A DNA stretch of 64,000 nt from Trichuris trichiura. Its lineage: Eukaryota; Nematoda; Enoplea; Trichinellida; Trichuridae. The notes beneath the pieces are model-generated. The model did not search any database, was not told the DNA's origin, and saw only the letters and a program-made list of their open reading frames with translations. Where the stretch lies: positions 2,418,001 through 2,482,000 of the forward strand of contig JBAJFE010000038.1 in NCBI GenBank assembly GCA_037903355.1, read 5' to 3'. The position numbers and the translations under genes are program-made. Positions 1 to 13,800 of this stretch are shown here, in pieces. How positions within the stretch are numbered: position 1 is the stretch's first letter; every line of letters begins with the position of its first letter.

Positions 1-597
1 GCCGGAAAACGGCATTCGATAAAGATACGCGGAAAATTGCATGATTCTGTCGTAGAACCCTGCTAGCTTCCGTGTTGTCCTAGATTAACTCTAAGTCACC
101 ATACCGGAACACTATGACCACACGCAGATAGAAAATAGCACACCCGCAACAGTACCATAGCTCATCTGCAACTAAGTACAGCGTGATAAAAACGGGTGAT
201 TACGGTGGACGTCCATTCTTTTCTAGCTATGAAGTCATTTACGCTAGACCTCAGAGGATCTTTTACGATAAGCTGAAGACGAGAACGTGTCGCTCTTGAA
301 AGCTATTTTGAACTCTATCCGCTATAAAAAGTCCTATCATAAAGGTTAAACAGCTAATAAATGGTCGTCATAAAAAAACATGTTATTCAGATCCTGTGTA
401 ACAGGATTTATACCTTTGCGTGCACAGCAGTTCAATAAATAAGTGAGATACAGAATAATTCCATTTTCAACGCAGTTTATTGACAATTTTTCTCTATTTT
501 GTAAATGTAACTTCTTGGTACGGGACCGTATAGTTGCATGTTGAGTTTCTTTTACGGAAATTTTGTCCCGTTGATAATATTTTTATTATTCCGTAGC

Positions 598-625
598 TTT
601 CGGGTCAAACGAGACCCGTCTTCAG
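598..625 (-). ncRNA. Hammerhead-like ribozyme core, Penelope-associated
   Basis: On the minus strand a CTGAAGA box is followed by a six-pair hairpin (CGGGTC with GACCCG, loop TCGTTT) and then AAA. This is the order of a hammerhead core: CUGANGA, stem II, GAAA. The same layout with different stem bases occurs at 16094, 16298 and 54138. Penelope-like elements are known to carry hammerhead motifs. Stems I and III and the cleavage site were not established. The C opening and G closing the hairpin are not a perfect fit to the canonical core. Confidence 0.4.
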
Positions 626-1572
626 CGGTGTTAATATAAAACAATGACGCAATCTTTCTCTATTGTTGTTTATACGTAAACAATCTTTCTGAAGCCTTGA
701 ACCACATCATGATCCTCCAGAACTCTGCATGTCTCCTACAACGCGAAATTTTTCAGGAACCAAATCCTCGCATTATTCGAGAATCACCTATATGCTGTTT
801 GCATGTATGTGTATATATACAAGGGTCTCCGACTTACGATGCATTTCGTTCTAAGCGTTCCATCGCAAGTCGAAAACCATCGTAACTCGAAACGCCTAAT
901 CAATTCACTTAATGCCGAATCAGACTGCGGAAGCGGCGCTTTGCTAGTGCTAGTTTCCTCACTGGTCTCCGTTGGCCACACGTCGGTTCAATGCCATCAT
1001 TGATAACCGTTTAGGTTTAGGCTTACGCTAAGATAAAGTCGGCCAGCACTGTATTGAACCAGTTTCAACAAGGGCACCGCGAACTGCCACAATGAGAGAT
1101 CCTAGCGACAAAATAGATAATGATGAACTGTAACGAACCTGTTGCAACACGCTCGTAAGAGAAATGAGGGGTTAACTAAAGATCAGCACATGAAAAACTT
1201 AGTAAACATTTGTCAGCAATCATTTAAGTGCTTGTTCTAGCGGTCTTTTTCTTGGATATGAGCAAACATTGGGTGACTTTATCTGCAATATCAGACAAGC
1301 AGGAGAACTCGCAGCCGCGGGTAAAGTATCAATGATATGCAAATTACTGTCTCTGACGTGTGAAATAAACACCACCAAGGGAAACGGCTCAGTAAGTAAT
1401 TTGACACAGAACCCATACTGAAGATTAGAACCACTTGAACCAGAAACGTTCGCGTGGCCTGTCTTTAAAGAATTAAATTTTTATGTTACGTAGATCAAGT
1501 TCATGTTAGGTAGATCTTCTACGACTTTTTTTTCTCTGCGTGATGGTATCTGTAATTAGACGAAACAATTGC

Positions 1573-1680
1573 ACTACCAACGAATGGATGAGCGATTACT
1601 AAGAAAAATTCAGAAACAATACGCTCACCTTTTATTCAGAGCTTTCAGAACGCTCTAGTTCCATCGTTAGTGAGATGGAA
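1573..1680. repeat. Penelope-like terminal-repeat fragment, degenerate
   Basis: The segment begins with ACTACCAACGAATGGATGAG, close to CCTACCAACGGATGGATGAG, which recurs in the Penelope-like terminal repeats at 16.0, 16.2, 17.3, 17.5, 53.2 and 54.2 kb. On the minus strand at 1670..1643 it ends in a decayed hammerhead-like core. The box reads CTAACGA rather than CTGACGA, and the hairpin TGGAAC/GTTCTG still pairs with wobbles. It is an old fragment with no coding sequence. Confidence 0.45.
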
Positions 1681-3313
1681 ACATGAAACACATGCCCGTT
1701 ACAGCGAACCCGTGTTTAAATAACTTATAATTGAGAGAAGTCATGTCGTACAACACTGCTTTATAATACAACAATTCTGATCTGGAGTTAACATAAAACG
1801 CTGTATACGGCAACGACGTTAATGTAAATACGCAGACGAGAGCTCATTGATCCGTTCGATGTACCCAATTTATACTTGCAAACAGATAGTAATGCTGTAT
1901 TGACAATCTCGTGATGATTGACAGCGTAACAGGAGTAGGCTGTTTTAGGAAGCGATTTGTTTCTATACTCTGCTGTATTCCCGCTTATATTTTTTTGTAA
2001 CTAGCGAAAGCACTTGAATCTGAGGACCAGCTTTAGCTTGTCTCTCGCAATAAGTGGTTTCTATTTATACGTACGCGTAATTAACAAAACACAAATTTCG
2101 AAGTGAATGTGTTTCGCTACCGAGTCCGCCCTAAGCCAGAACATCCTAAGTCAGGGAAACCCGTACATAATTTATCGACATGATTATCCCATTCAACATA
2201 ACTAAACACAATCAGGATCAAGGGGTTGATGCCAGCGACATTGGTCAAACTTAACAAATCTATCCAAACGTTGCTCATTACGCTAAAAATGGACCGGGTC
2301 TCGAGTCATGTACATGTCTCGACTCCCCTCCTCCGCCGATGTGGAGGGCCTTCTGTACAAACTGAACACGGAACAAGCGGTCATCTGGGTCACGGGAAAT
2401 AGATACTCAGTCTGAGATAACTTTAGAATTGTTAACAAAAGATACCTCTAACATGATCTCATTCGTCTATTTTGCACGGTGCATTTTTTATTTTCACACA
2501 TGCTGCTCGCTGAAGCCAGGGCACGTCAAATGCCGAACGCTACAGAAAACAAAGAACGTTTAACAATTTTCTTTACAATGACTGGTCGTCACCAGAAGCA
2601 AACCCGGTACACAAAACTGTTGCTAAACATTCACTACTAAAAGCCATTAATAGCAGGGAAATTTCTGTTCATAGCCTAAATTTCACTGGAAACAACATTG
2701 TCTTATTTCGCTAAATTTCATTTCACTGTACAACGTACATTAAAATTTGTTTCCTCACCTTTGTCAGATAGGGAGTTGCGAGGCAACGCATAACATTATG
2801 TTCGGTAACAAGCTGCGTTTCGAGAACATGAAAATGTTTCGGTAGGACAGGGATGATTAGCTTCCGCTTCCTAGCAAAATCAAAACTCACATTCAAATTC
2901 TAATAATAACCTACCGCTAGACCCCGTTTGTTTTGAATGGCTGGGACCACGAGCCTTTTCTACTCGCCAAAACCGGTATTGGTCGACTGCATTTTTATGA
3001 CGATAAAGAAAAACTTGCATCAATCGCATGCGTTGTACGCCTTCCTATTATGAACATATTTCGAATAAGAAAAACAGTGGATAAAACAAAGGTATAGGAG
3101 TCAGACCAACGGATACGTCGATGAAGTAACAGCCCATGAGTAAACCTTTACTGGGTCCAAAGAAGCTAGGAATTGCGAATAGATTTTTCCAATGTGGCAA
3201 CAATAGAACCCAAAACTCAGACCAATGGAAAATATTAGAAAACAACAGAGGCCATAGAATAAACGACAGAAATGGTACAATTTAGTTGAAAGAGCTGGAG
3301 TGAAAGATCGCGT

Positions 3314-4399
3314 TCAACAAAAAGACGAGCACTGTCTCATTTCCACTGGAATTCCTAACAAAACGTTCCTTTATTCAGTGCAACTACCATGCTGTTTCTG
3401 ACATTCCAATATAATTGCAGTGACTCCAGCCATCCATGAATGAACCTGAAAAGACAGTGGCCTCAGATAAAGAAAACAATCGACGAAACTGGGCTAACAT
3501 ACCTCAGAAAAATAGTGTAACATGAGCAGCGAATGTAACTCATAAGCGCTGACATATCTTTGGTTTGCTAGATCTAAATTAAAGGAGTAAGAAAAACTTG
3601 GGGAAACTGCTTGAGTTTTACGATTCACTAGCAAGCTTAGCTTTTGTCTGCAATCTTCGGAAACACTAGATGTCTGCAACGCTGTTTCCAAGAGATTTAT
3701 TCTCTTTATTATGCTCTCCCGGTAAGCCCTCTGAAATATAGCTGACATAAGTACTCGTATGCACATAAGGTTCAAAACGTGCCGAAAGTTCCTCACAACC
3801 CTTCAAGCATTCCCCCAGAATTGAGATAATTTCTCCGTTACTCAATTCGATAACGTCACCTTCGCGCCCTGCGCAGATGTTCGATCTTGAATTTAAACAG
3901 TCAGCAGCGCCATTCTTTCCGTTTCCTCTGCAGGAAAAAAACACAGCGGGTGCGCACACTCCGCTTTGGCTAAGGTGGGGAGGCAACAGAGGCATCTGTG
4001 AGCGCACAAGCATATTCGGTACCGATTGAGTTGAATGAATTGGATGGTCACAGAAAAGTGGAGCACTTGAAGGGGTTCCTAAATGCAGTGTTCAACTAAC
4101 AATTGAGAAAAGGCTGTAAAATACCCTTACTAGAATCGAAAATCCGTGCATCAGGAGAACCGGCAGAAAAAAAAGCGCGCCGGCTTAGCAACGACCGAGA
4201 ACTAACACACCTTGTCAAGCCCGATGGCATTGGCAATGCAGGAGGATCGTTCCATCCCGGAGTGTAGGTGTTCGCCATTAAACCCAAAAACTTCACGTGA
4301 CGCTAGGAAAGTTAATGCTGCAATGAAATTAAGAATCACAGGTCCACGAAACCACTGTTCAATAACAATTAACGGCTTTAAACATTTACTTATTTTCAT
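3314..4399 (-). CDS. Candidate multi-exon gene, unrecognised
   Basis: Several minus-strand frames here have plausible splice sites. A first exon at 4399..about 4211 encodes a hydrophobic stretch (residues 8 to 35) and ends at a GTGTGT donor. A frame from about 4078 to 3765 follows an AG acceptor. A 228-bp phase-0 exon (3730..3503) lies between TTTCAG and a GTATGT donor, and a short exon at about 3445..3390 follows TTTTCAG. A possible stop lies near 3314. The join between the second and third exons would need a 34-bp intron, which is very short, so the model is tentative. No domain is recognised. The gene lies just downstream of the carboxypeptidase on the same strand, but nothing links them functionally. 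Confidence 0.35.
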
Positions 4400-4824
4400 G
4401 ACAATTTGTTTACAACAAATGAAAGGAATTTAACCGAATATCCATTCAAATGACGTTTCCAACAAGTGCCTGAGTACAGCACATCTTTAGCCCTAAACAC
4501 AAAAAACTAAACTGCTAAAGGTGTAAGCGAATCACCGCTTCACTCCAGCAACCGCGTTGACAACGTGAGTCTAGAGCTCCTGCGAAAATTCTAAGACAAG
4601 AACTATGCTAGCCTCCCTTTCCAAAGCAATTCGACAAGATAAGAAAGGAAACCAAGATGTCCTCATAAAGACATCCTAATAAACTAAATGATGCAGCGCA
4701 GAGCTAGCGTTAATATGATCGAATTAACGTTTACTCTTACTACATTGGCCTGAATATTGGGACTTTACGCTGTTTAAATAATCCAAACCGCCAAGTCTAC
4801 CTACTCTATTAATGCAACAGACTG
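4400..4824. other. Spacer between two minus-strand genes
   Basis: This is the stretch between the carboxypeptidase stop codon and the first candidate exon of the downstream gene. It is AT-rich and holds no coding frame that I can support. It presumably contains the 3' untranslated region of the carboxypeptidase. Confidence 0.4.
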
Positions 4825-7800
4825 CTACGTAGAAGCTACAAGCAAAGATGTATGCCAAATTCTCTCTAAGTCAAAACGCTTCCTTTTAGCCCAGGTTTGC
4901 TGCAGCCATTTTCTTATAAAGCTGATTTCTAATAACCTAACATTAATCACGGAGGGTGTATCCTTTGGGTGAAGTCCACGTAGATCATAATGATGAGCAC
5001 CATCTTCGACAATTAAAGAAGCAATTCCGTGATCAGAAGATAAAATGCCACCACCCCGCCAAGGGTCTAACCAACCATTGCTTTAAATATAGAAAATAAA
5101 AAATAGTTTAGTATAAGTAGATCTCACCTGAAAACAATATTTGTAACACTACTCAGGCTACGACCACCGTAGTTAGCAACAGCCCAATCGCGTGAAGGCT
5201 GAACTCCGAACTTTCGAAAGCACTTTTCACCAAATTCTGTTTCGTTCCATTCACTCCTTTCAAACATACCCCTTCTTGAATTGCACATCGGCATCACCAT
5301 CTCTGTGCATGACTGCAAATAGGCATACAATTTTTGAGCTCCGGATACAAAACAAGTAAATGGTTTGCCTGAGTAATAGCTTGATATGCACTTTTCTCAC
5401 TTGGATCCTCCGAACGGGATGAATCCCATTGAATTTAACGATTTGTGAACAGTAATGCGGTTTTTGGGAATGATATATCCTTTATGTTAAGCAGTACAGC
5501 TAGGTAGCAAACAAAACAACCGATTTTCAGGTAGCGTGTTTGGCCATCCTCTGTCCAAATAATTCACCAATATGCCACCTCTCTTCCAGATACAAGGACC
5601 TTCGATTAGCATTAAACCAGTTAAATTCAACGGAATTCACTCCGCACAGAACGTCAGCTTAAATATACTAAGACTTTGAAAGGAGAATAAACTACCTGGT
5701 ATTCCCACAACTCGCCATCCACTGTACTACCGCTCTTAGTTTGGAGTCTGTTACATGAAACGGCACCGGTATAGTTCACATATACGGACACTGCCTTGTA
5801 AATGGCCTCTAACAGTTCTGTCCCATTTGTTTCCGTATTATTCAGATAATTGCAGGCTACCTATAACTGAAAAACCTGATAAATATTAACCAAGTGATCA
5901 TTAGCAGAGCAAAAATCCGCTACTACTAATGTTCCAATTGTTAAGCAAGCCTACTCCACAGTGACCAGTTGAATGCGCAAATTGCATCACGCATGAAAAA
6001 TAACTGAAGTCGATGTTCAAAAGAAACGTACGTTAATTCAGAACACATGCGATTCGTAATTAAAAGTGAACGGACTACTAGTTAGTACAGTGCAACTTGC
6101 CTTAACTGGCCAACCAGGAACAGGATTCAGAAAGTCGTTCTCATAGGGATAATTAACCATGGCTAAGGTGCTGTATATGTCTGACAACCAGTTCACCAAC
6201 TGGGTTACGTTATTCTTGAACGCCAAATCGCTTTCGTTGCAAAGCTTGAAAATGTCTACCAATTTCCGTCTTCCTTCAGCTTAACGTTTCAATTCTCAGA
6301 CAGCAGAACTTCTAAGAGCAAACGCACTCGTAGCTCCAAGCATTCGTATAACATTCCAGGAACGGCTAATGGAAACTGAACATGAATTGCTTGTGTTTCG
6401 GAAGACTTCACTTGTGATATCCGTGAAGGTCGAACAGGGGGTCAGTCCAGGGAACTGTGCGACAGGTGCAGAAGCCGCTAGCGCGCTTAATAAGAACGTT
6501 TCATTTTAAACAACGTTGAAAAATGTAACAATTCTCCCTACCCGTCGATTAAATGTGGATACTTAATCCTCATCCAAGCAGCCAGCATACCTCCGTACGA
6601 ACCTCCAAAAGCAATTACTGGGAGGTAGACAGCACTAGCAAACGTAGATTTCAAATGACTTATCAGAACAGCAAAATCAGCTAGAGCTTGGCTTGACGAG
6701 AGTTTCCCAAGCATATACCGAGACATGTTGCCAAACGGAAGCGATTTACCATAGTACCGATGTTCTGCAAAAACAACCATAGCATTGAAGGCCTTCGCGC
6801 TGTCCCAGATAAAACCCTGGAAATTCAGCCCAAAAAAGTTAAATGTCATCAGTGTAGTTTCTGAAAACGCACATTATTCGAAACCTAACAAAAAATTTCA
6901 GCGCCCCAGTTTAGTGCCCCAAACGGAGGCTTCTCTCCGCCCTCGGTCCCAGCAAAAAAATAATTCAAACATGTCTAGGAACTTCTACTGCTGGGTCGCA
7001 CAGATATAAGGCGTTTCCGCTCATATGCCACTTTACCGGTTGGAAAGTGTGGGCTTTGGCTATGCGCCCTCATATTTTCAACTGATGAGAGCGAAAGCAA
7101 AAGGTCCTTTTATCTTATGCTCGTTCCTCAGCCATGCACAAGCGAAGCGGCGATTCAACTCCAACAAAAAAACATTTATGATTCACAACAGAATCTACAG
7201 CCTGAGTGGCCAATTAGAAACATCGTAGGTGCTTTTGTTTGAATCCCTTCTTAGCGGAATTTTCAGGTCGTTTTTCAATTACCGTATCTCACGGCGTATA
7301 AGAACTCCCCCCTACGTTAGTGAAGGGTGGTGGTAATGATTGGCCAAGTGACGACGACGCTCACTGCTCAAGTCTAGATCAATTCTGATTGGTCAGTTTC
7401 CTGTGAATGCTAAACATCCATTCAGTCGAAACTGTTTTGCCTCAACTTCAACGCCAAAACTGACCACCTGCCGATTAGCGCGTGTTGTACTGCACTGCGT
7501 AGGCTATGAGAAATGAATTGCATTGAATAGGTTTATTGGACGTCTACTACAACCGTTGCATGTAAAACATTGATGAACAGATTGTAGAGGCGGACAAACA
7601 TGGTACAAGACACGGAAAACATTAAATTGCAGGGACAAAACGGTTAATCTAAGAATGGTCTTGGTCACTGTCTGGCAGTTGGTCGCCTTCTGTGTCGTCG
7701 AACAGGACAGAAATGGAGCGTTTTTGGAAAGACTTCATAACGGTTTCCGTCTTTACTTTGCTCCATGCCTTTATAGCGAACTGGCACAGCAAATTGAGCG

Positions 7801-10800
7801 ACAGAGCTTGCATTTGTCCGCCGGCCGTATGCCTGTTCTGCCCGTTCGCTATAGATTCTTTCCACTCCACCTACGATCTTCTCGCATGCAGTCTTTAAAG
7901 GACACTCTTCTCGCATGTACCTTATCCTCCAAATCCACACGCATTTTCGGTGCGATTTCCATCTCCAACGTCCAGTGGTCGCAGAATTCACATACGCCCA
8001 CAGGGAATTAATTACGGCTGTTTCTACTTTTATATTCCTTTAAATCTGATTTTATTGCTTCTACTACGTGACTTCGGAATGTGTCCCACACCAATAAGCT
8101 TCCGTTTTTGCTATGTCCATGTCTTTTTCTCCATTTGCTGTCAGTCCACAATCTCACACCCTGTTCATCCATCCGGCCGTTCTCATCAAAGTGGACAAAA
8201 GTACCAAAACGAAAATCCTCCTCTGGCCCTCCTTTTTCTCTTAAACATGACCATGGGCTTCAGCTTCATTTCATTAGCTAGGAATGACCGCACCGCCGTG
8301 AAGTGATTTCTTTCATGGTCAGTGCTCTTCACTCCAATAAACTTTGTGCCTTTAATATCCATGGTTCTATTGCCAATCATATCGAAAAAATATTCGCGAC
8401 TTATCCATGTTACCGACGCTGCCCAATAGAAACTCATTTTTTCTTGTTAGGTTTCTCACATGCCTGGAAATGCAATTTCGTGAGATAGAGTATAAATTCA
8501 TTTCTTCCGTGAAACACGGCTTCGACTTTTGCTTATTTGGAGATCGCACGCTACGCTTCTTCAGAAAAGATACGTGTAAATTTACTGCCGGAAGTCACGC
8601 AGCTTATCCTCCAAATCCACAGGCATTTTCGGTGCAATTCTCATCTTTTGTCTCAGGACGAGGTCCTTCCTTTTCGTGAAACGGCTGCACCATGCATGCG
8701 TTGCGGTAAAGCTATAGGATAAGTATTGGGGTTGCAGTAGGCCTAGTTCGTCACTTGATCTCTCATGTCTGTCCTTTTGTTGATACGGCCGCTCTGTGGC
8801 TGTTCCTCGTACCCATTCTGCCAAACTGTTCTCTAGTTCCGGCTAATAGGTGATGCCAGAGCGTCTTGGGCGTTGTTTCTTCGGCACGTTCTTCAGCGAC
8901 TCTTCCTGTTTCTTCCAATCTGTCACCATCTTCCGGGTAACGAACGCCGTATTTCATGGCCGCCTGTGCATTGTTGCTTTCTTTTGACATCTTAACGACT
9001 TTCAACTAGAATCCGGCTTAGTAGCATCTCCTCGTCATAGCACGCATGCAGAACGCACTAAGTAAAGATGAAAAATTCCTTCGTTAAGGAAACTTATTGT
9101 TCCTCGGTCACACGGTTCTTTCAGTTGCTACTGCTAGCGTGATACAGAGCGACACGCGATACACAGGGACAAAGTTAGACGAAACTAAAGAAAACAAGTG
9201 TGTTCAAACTGTCGCAGTATGTCACTGTTACGTACGAACCAACGAAGCACAATGGTCCGAAGGAACAACCTCGTCCCACTTTAAATGCCAGCGCCTACGT
9301 AGCACTGCCTTCTACTTTTCACAAACACAAAGCGAATGGAGATGCAAACTGTTCAACATTTCAGCGAAAGAACAACGCACTTCATTCTCATTGGTTATTA
9401 TCAGTTAATATGTTGAATTAAGTTTGTCTATCTGATGCAGCAAAGAATGGAAAATCGTAACTCCCGAAGTGCGATGATAACACTGCGTGACCTCCATTGA
9501 CGGCAAGCCAGTTGATGACAGCCACACGCTCAATGAGTGGATGCTCCTGCAGCTGTAAGGATGCGGAATGGCTATTGAAGTTCGATGATAAAGCTGCGTG
9601 ATCTTTATCGAGGATGACTAAAAGCTCATTTCTGAGTAGGCGCGCAGTTCTCGTCGATTCAGCTAACAGTTATTATCGACAGAGGTCACGCAGCGTTAGG
9701 ATCGAACTTCAACAGCCACTCTGCATACTTACAGGTGCAGGAACATCCACCGACTTAGCGTGCAGCCGTCATCGACTAAACTTACAGATGTCATCGATAG
9801 AGATCCCGCAGTGTTATCATCAAACTTAAAGAGCTGTGATTACTCATCCATTGCTGCATCAGATAGGCAAACATAATCCGACATATTAGCTGATAATAAC
9901 CAATGAGGATGAAGTGCGTCGTTCTTTCGCTGTAATGTTGAACAGTTTGCGTCTCCATTCGCTTCATGTTTGTGAAAAGTAGAAGATGGTGTTGCGTAGG
10001 CGCTGACATTTGAAGTGGGATGAAGTTGTTTCTCCGGACCACTGTGCTTCGTTGGTTCGCACATAACAGTAACGTACTGGGACAGTTTGAACACACTTAT
10101 TTGCTTCAGTTTCGTCTAAATTTGTCCACGCTTGTCGCTCTGTATCACGCTCTCAGTAGCAACTGAAAACGCCATGTGACTAACGAAGAGTAAGTTTCCT
10201 TAACGAAGGAATTTTTTCAGCTTTACTTAGTGCATTCTGCATGCGAGGTACGACGAGAAGCTACAAAGCCGGACTCAAGTTGGAAGTCGCCAAGATGTCA
10301 AGAGAAAGCAACAATGCACAGGCGGCCAGGAAGTATCGCATTACCCGGAAGATGGTGACAGATTGGAGGAAACAGGAAGAGGAGTCGCTTAAGAACATGC
10401 CGAAGAAACAACGCGGAAGACGCTCTGGCATCACCTATTGGCCGGAACTAAAGAACAGTTTGGCAGAATAGGTACGAGGAACAGCGACAGAGCTGCCGTA
10501 CCATCACAAGGACAGACAAGAGAGATTAAGCGAAGAACTGCGCCCACCGCAACCCCAATACTTATCCTACGGCTTTACCGCAACGCATGCATGGTGCAGC
10601 CGTTTCACGAAAAGGAAGGACCTCGTCCTGAGACAGAAGATAAGAATTGCACCGAAAATGCCTGTGGATTTGGAGGATAAGCTGCGTGACTTCCGGCAGT
10701 AAATTTACACGTATCTTTTCTGAAGAAGCGTAGCATGCGATCTCCAAATAAGCAAAACTCGAAACCGTGTTTCACGGAAGAAATGAATCTATACTCTATC

Positions 10801-13800
10801 TCCTGAAATTGCATTTCCAGGCATGTGAGAAACCTAACAAGAGGAAATGAGTTTCTGTTGGGCAGCATCGGTAACGTGGATGAGTCGCCAATGTTTTTCG
10901 ATATGATTGGCAATAGAACCATGGATATTAAAGGCACAAAGTTTATTGGAGTGAAGAGCACTGGCCATGAAAGAAATCACTTCACGGCGGTGAGGTCATT
11001 TCTAGCTAATGAAATGAAGCTGACGCCCATGGTCATATTTAAGAGAGACAGGAGGCCAAAGGAAGATTTTCGTTCCGGCGCCTTTGTCCACTTTCATGAG
11101 AACGGCCGGATGGATGAACAGGGTGTGAGATTGTAGATTGACAACATCTGGAGAAAAAGGCCTGGGCATAGCAACAACGGAAGCTTATTGGTGTGGGAAT
11201 CATTCCGAAGTCACGTAGCAGAAGCAATAAAATCAGATTTAAAGGAATATAAAAATAGAAACAGCCGCAATTTCTCGTGGGCGTATGTCAATTCTGCAGC
11301 CGCTGGACGTTTGCATTAATAAGCCCTTTAAAGACTACATGCGAGAAGAGTGGAAAGAATGTATAGCGAAAAGGCGGAAGAGGTACACAACCGGCGGACG
11401 AATGCGAGCTCCCTCGCTCAGTTTGCTGTGCCAGCTCGTTATAAAGGCATTGAGCAAAGTAAAGACGGAAATCGTTATGAAGTCCTTCCAAAAGCGCTCC
11501 ATTTCTGCCCTGTTCGACGACACAGAAGACGACCAACTGCCAGACAGTGACCAAGACCATTCTTAGATTAACCGTTTTGTCCCTGCAACTAATTTTTTTC
11601 GTGTCTTGTACCATGTTTGTCCGCTTCTACAATCTGTTCATCAATGTTTTACTTGCAACGGTTGTAGTAGACGTCCAATAAGGCTATTCAATGCAATTCA
11701 TTTCTCATAGCCTACGCAGTGCTGTACAACACGCGCTAATCGGCAGGTGGTTAGTTTTGGCGTTGAAGTTGAGGCAATACGGTTTCAGTTGAATGGACGA
11801 TTAGCATTCACAGGAAACTGACCAATCAGAATTGACCTAGGCTTGAGCAATGAGCGTCGTCGTCACTGGGCTAATCATTACCACTCTTCACTTACGTAGA
11901 GGGGTTCTTATACGCTGTGATATAGGTATTTAAAATATGATTTCATTCTTTGGCAGAGCAATGCATCTCCGGTAGCCCGATTTGCGACAAAAGTACTCTC
12001 AAATTAAGAAATGAAACCTCCGGGGTTAGTTGGACAATCTGCCTAAACCACGTCCAGCTCACCTTTGAGCTCACCAACCGGTTCATTAAAGAATTCACGA
12101 AGTCACTGAGGACGTGCACTTTCACTACATGTTTCATACATTTCTGTAAGCTAAGGATGAGAAAAGGCGTCCTGGAAGTTCTGAAGAAAGTAAAATTAAA
12201 CCATGACAGTTGGTTGCCACAGAGGAGTTAATGACAACTTAAGAACTGGTGAATGTCTAACACCTGTCCTAACAGCAGCAGCTTAGTCAGAACAGATCTC
12301 TGACATTGAATTCATTACTGTTTGTTAAGCTTATAAACGAAATGATTTCAGCAGACGTGCAGTCAGTCTTCGTGATTCATTCATGTTTTCTACTGCTGTT
12401 CTATCTTTACGCCACCTTACCGTTAGAGATCACGGAAAGTCATTTACAAAAATCAGGTATGGCTTGGCGTGGCCCTGGGCAATACATCGACTCTGCGACC
12501 TATTTTTACTTGTCTGTTTACTTTACTGCACACGCTCTTCTCAACTTCAAAAGTGGATACCGCTACCCTCAAAACCGCCAAAAAGACAAAGCAAATGTAA
12601 GTAGTTCACAACAGATGGCCGCTGTGAAAAGCGTAACGTAAATATGCACGATCATTACGAAGTGTCATTGGCGTTACTCGCCGAAAGGGCTGACAGTCAA
12701 AGGACCTGTATGCGTGAAGGTCGGCATATTACGCATCTGCAACGGAAAAGGTTGCCGCTAAGTAAAATGCCGACTTTCACACGTACAGATCTTTTGTCTG
12801 TGAGCCCTTTTGCTAAGGCGGTTCTACATTCCGGTTAAACAGCAACAAGCTTTTGTTTCAGCATTCCAAAGCTCCCTGGTTTGTTGATGCCCCGCATTTG
12901 TCCTTCGGTCCAGCAACAGCTATTGTAAATGTCATTTCGACGCGAATTAAATGCCGACTGGTCGACGTCGAATGCCGAAAAGTATTGGTGTCAAAACGAC
13001 ATGAACGCCAGCTATTGCCTTGGTGGGAAGGTAATTGGAGGCGCCTAGAAACCAACGGATTCTGAAACAAGAACACAAGACGTGGCTGTTCTTTGAATGA
13101 AAGATAAACGGCAGGGCCCAAGAGTCTAACGGACCATGGAAAGGGTCACAATAGGCTGCTGTTGTTGTTTAACCGTGTGGTGCAAGGGCGCTGGCGGAGA
13201 GTCCGGGTCTGAATCTCCGCTGTTCAAAGATGGAAATAAATCGTATCCCGCAAAGCATAAAAATACACGGAAGTGATATCGAGGAACATACATACGTCCA
13301 AGTATAACCAAATGAAAGAAGAATTCTAAATCAATTTTTTTATCGGAATACCAATTCCATTTTAAAGTTCTAATTATTTTTAACGGTTTGAAATTCCACG
13401 TTTTCTTTAAGGCTAGGTCTTACTAAAAAAACTACTAAAAGCAATGTCTACCGCGCCTATCGCTGACAACTGGGAAAACATTCGCGATTATACTGGTTTT
13501 TCAACAAACGGTTTTCTTATTGAAAGAACATGAAACCAATTCCACTTTTTGCAATTTGTTCTTGAAAGATGAGTGCTTCCTAACGGGATGAATGGTTTTT
13601 ATCGAAGGCGTTTCACGACTTTTCCTGTTTCTTTTGTTTTGTATCATCCAAAATTACTCTAAGCAACTGCTCTACTAGCTGGTGGACAAGCGATTAAGTA
13701 GACTACATTTATAATTTCAGCAATTTCATTGGTTCTCGCAAATAAATACGAAGGTTAAAACGACTTACCGCGTTCTGAGCGAAACCTTCAACGCTGCCTT

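Larger units (their letters stand above)
1..3313. other. Intergenic stretch with Penelope-like scraps
   Basis: No convincing gene was found on either strand. Two short pieces resemble the terminal repeats of Penelope-like elements seen at 16-17.6 kb and 54 kb; they are listed separately. A 35-codon frame starting at 2309 on the plus strand and a hydrophobic minus-strand frame at 3048..3245 are open but show no recognisable domain or clear splice context. The rest is AT-rich and unassigned. Confidence 0.5.
7287..11922. mobile_element. Head-to-head pogo-like foldback (4.6-kb palindrome)
   Basis: The two halves are long inverted copies of one pogo/Tigger-like transposon. The left arm reads on the minus strand and the right arm on the plus strand, with the 5' ends facing inward around a spacer of about 350 bp (near 9480..9830). 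Both outer ends are the 3' ends of the transposase units and share the inverted terminus CAC(G/A)GCGTATAAGAAC. TA dinucleotides flank both ends (7285-7286 and 11923-11924), as expected for this superfamily. No 5' terminus was found in the centre, so only the whole palindrome has two ends. It sits in intron 1 of the carboxypeptidase. A 108-bp relative lies at 56363..56470. Confidence 0.75.

Noticed and set aside
3048..3245. Hydrophobic 65-residue minus-strand frame as a membrane protein exon
   Set aside because: No splice sites were found that join it in phase to the exons upstream, and the hydrophobicity could simply reflect T-rich sequence.
7655..8824. Plus-strand frames of 60 to 118 codons in the left pogo arm
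   Set aside because: They are antisense to the minus-strand transposase remnants.
13141..13260. Possible tRNA around GGTCTGAATCTCC
   Set aside because: It does not fold into acceptor, D and anticodon arms, and the A-box spacing is wrong.
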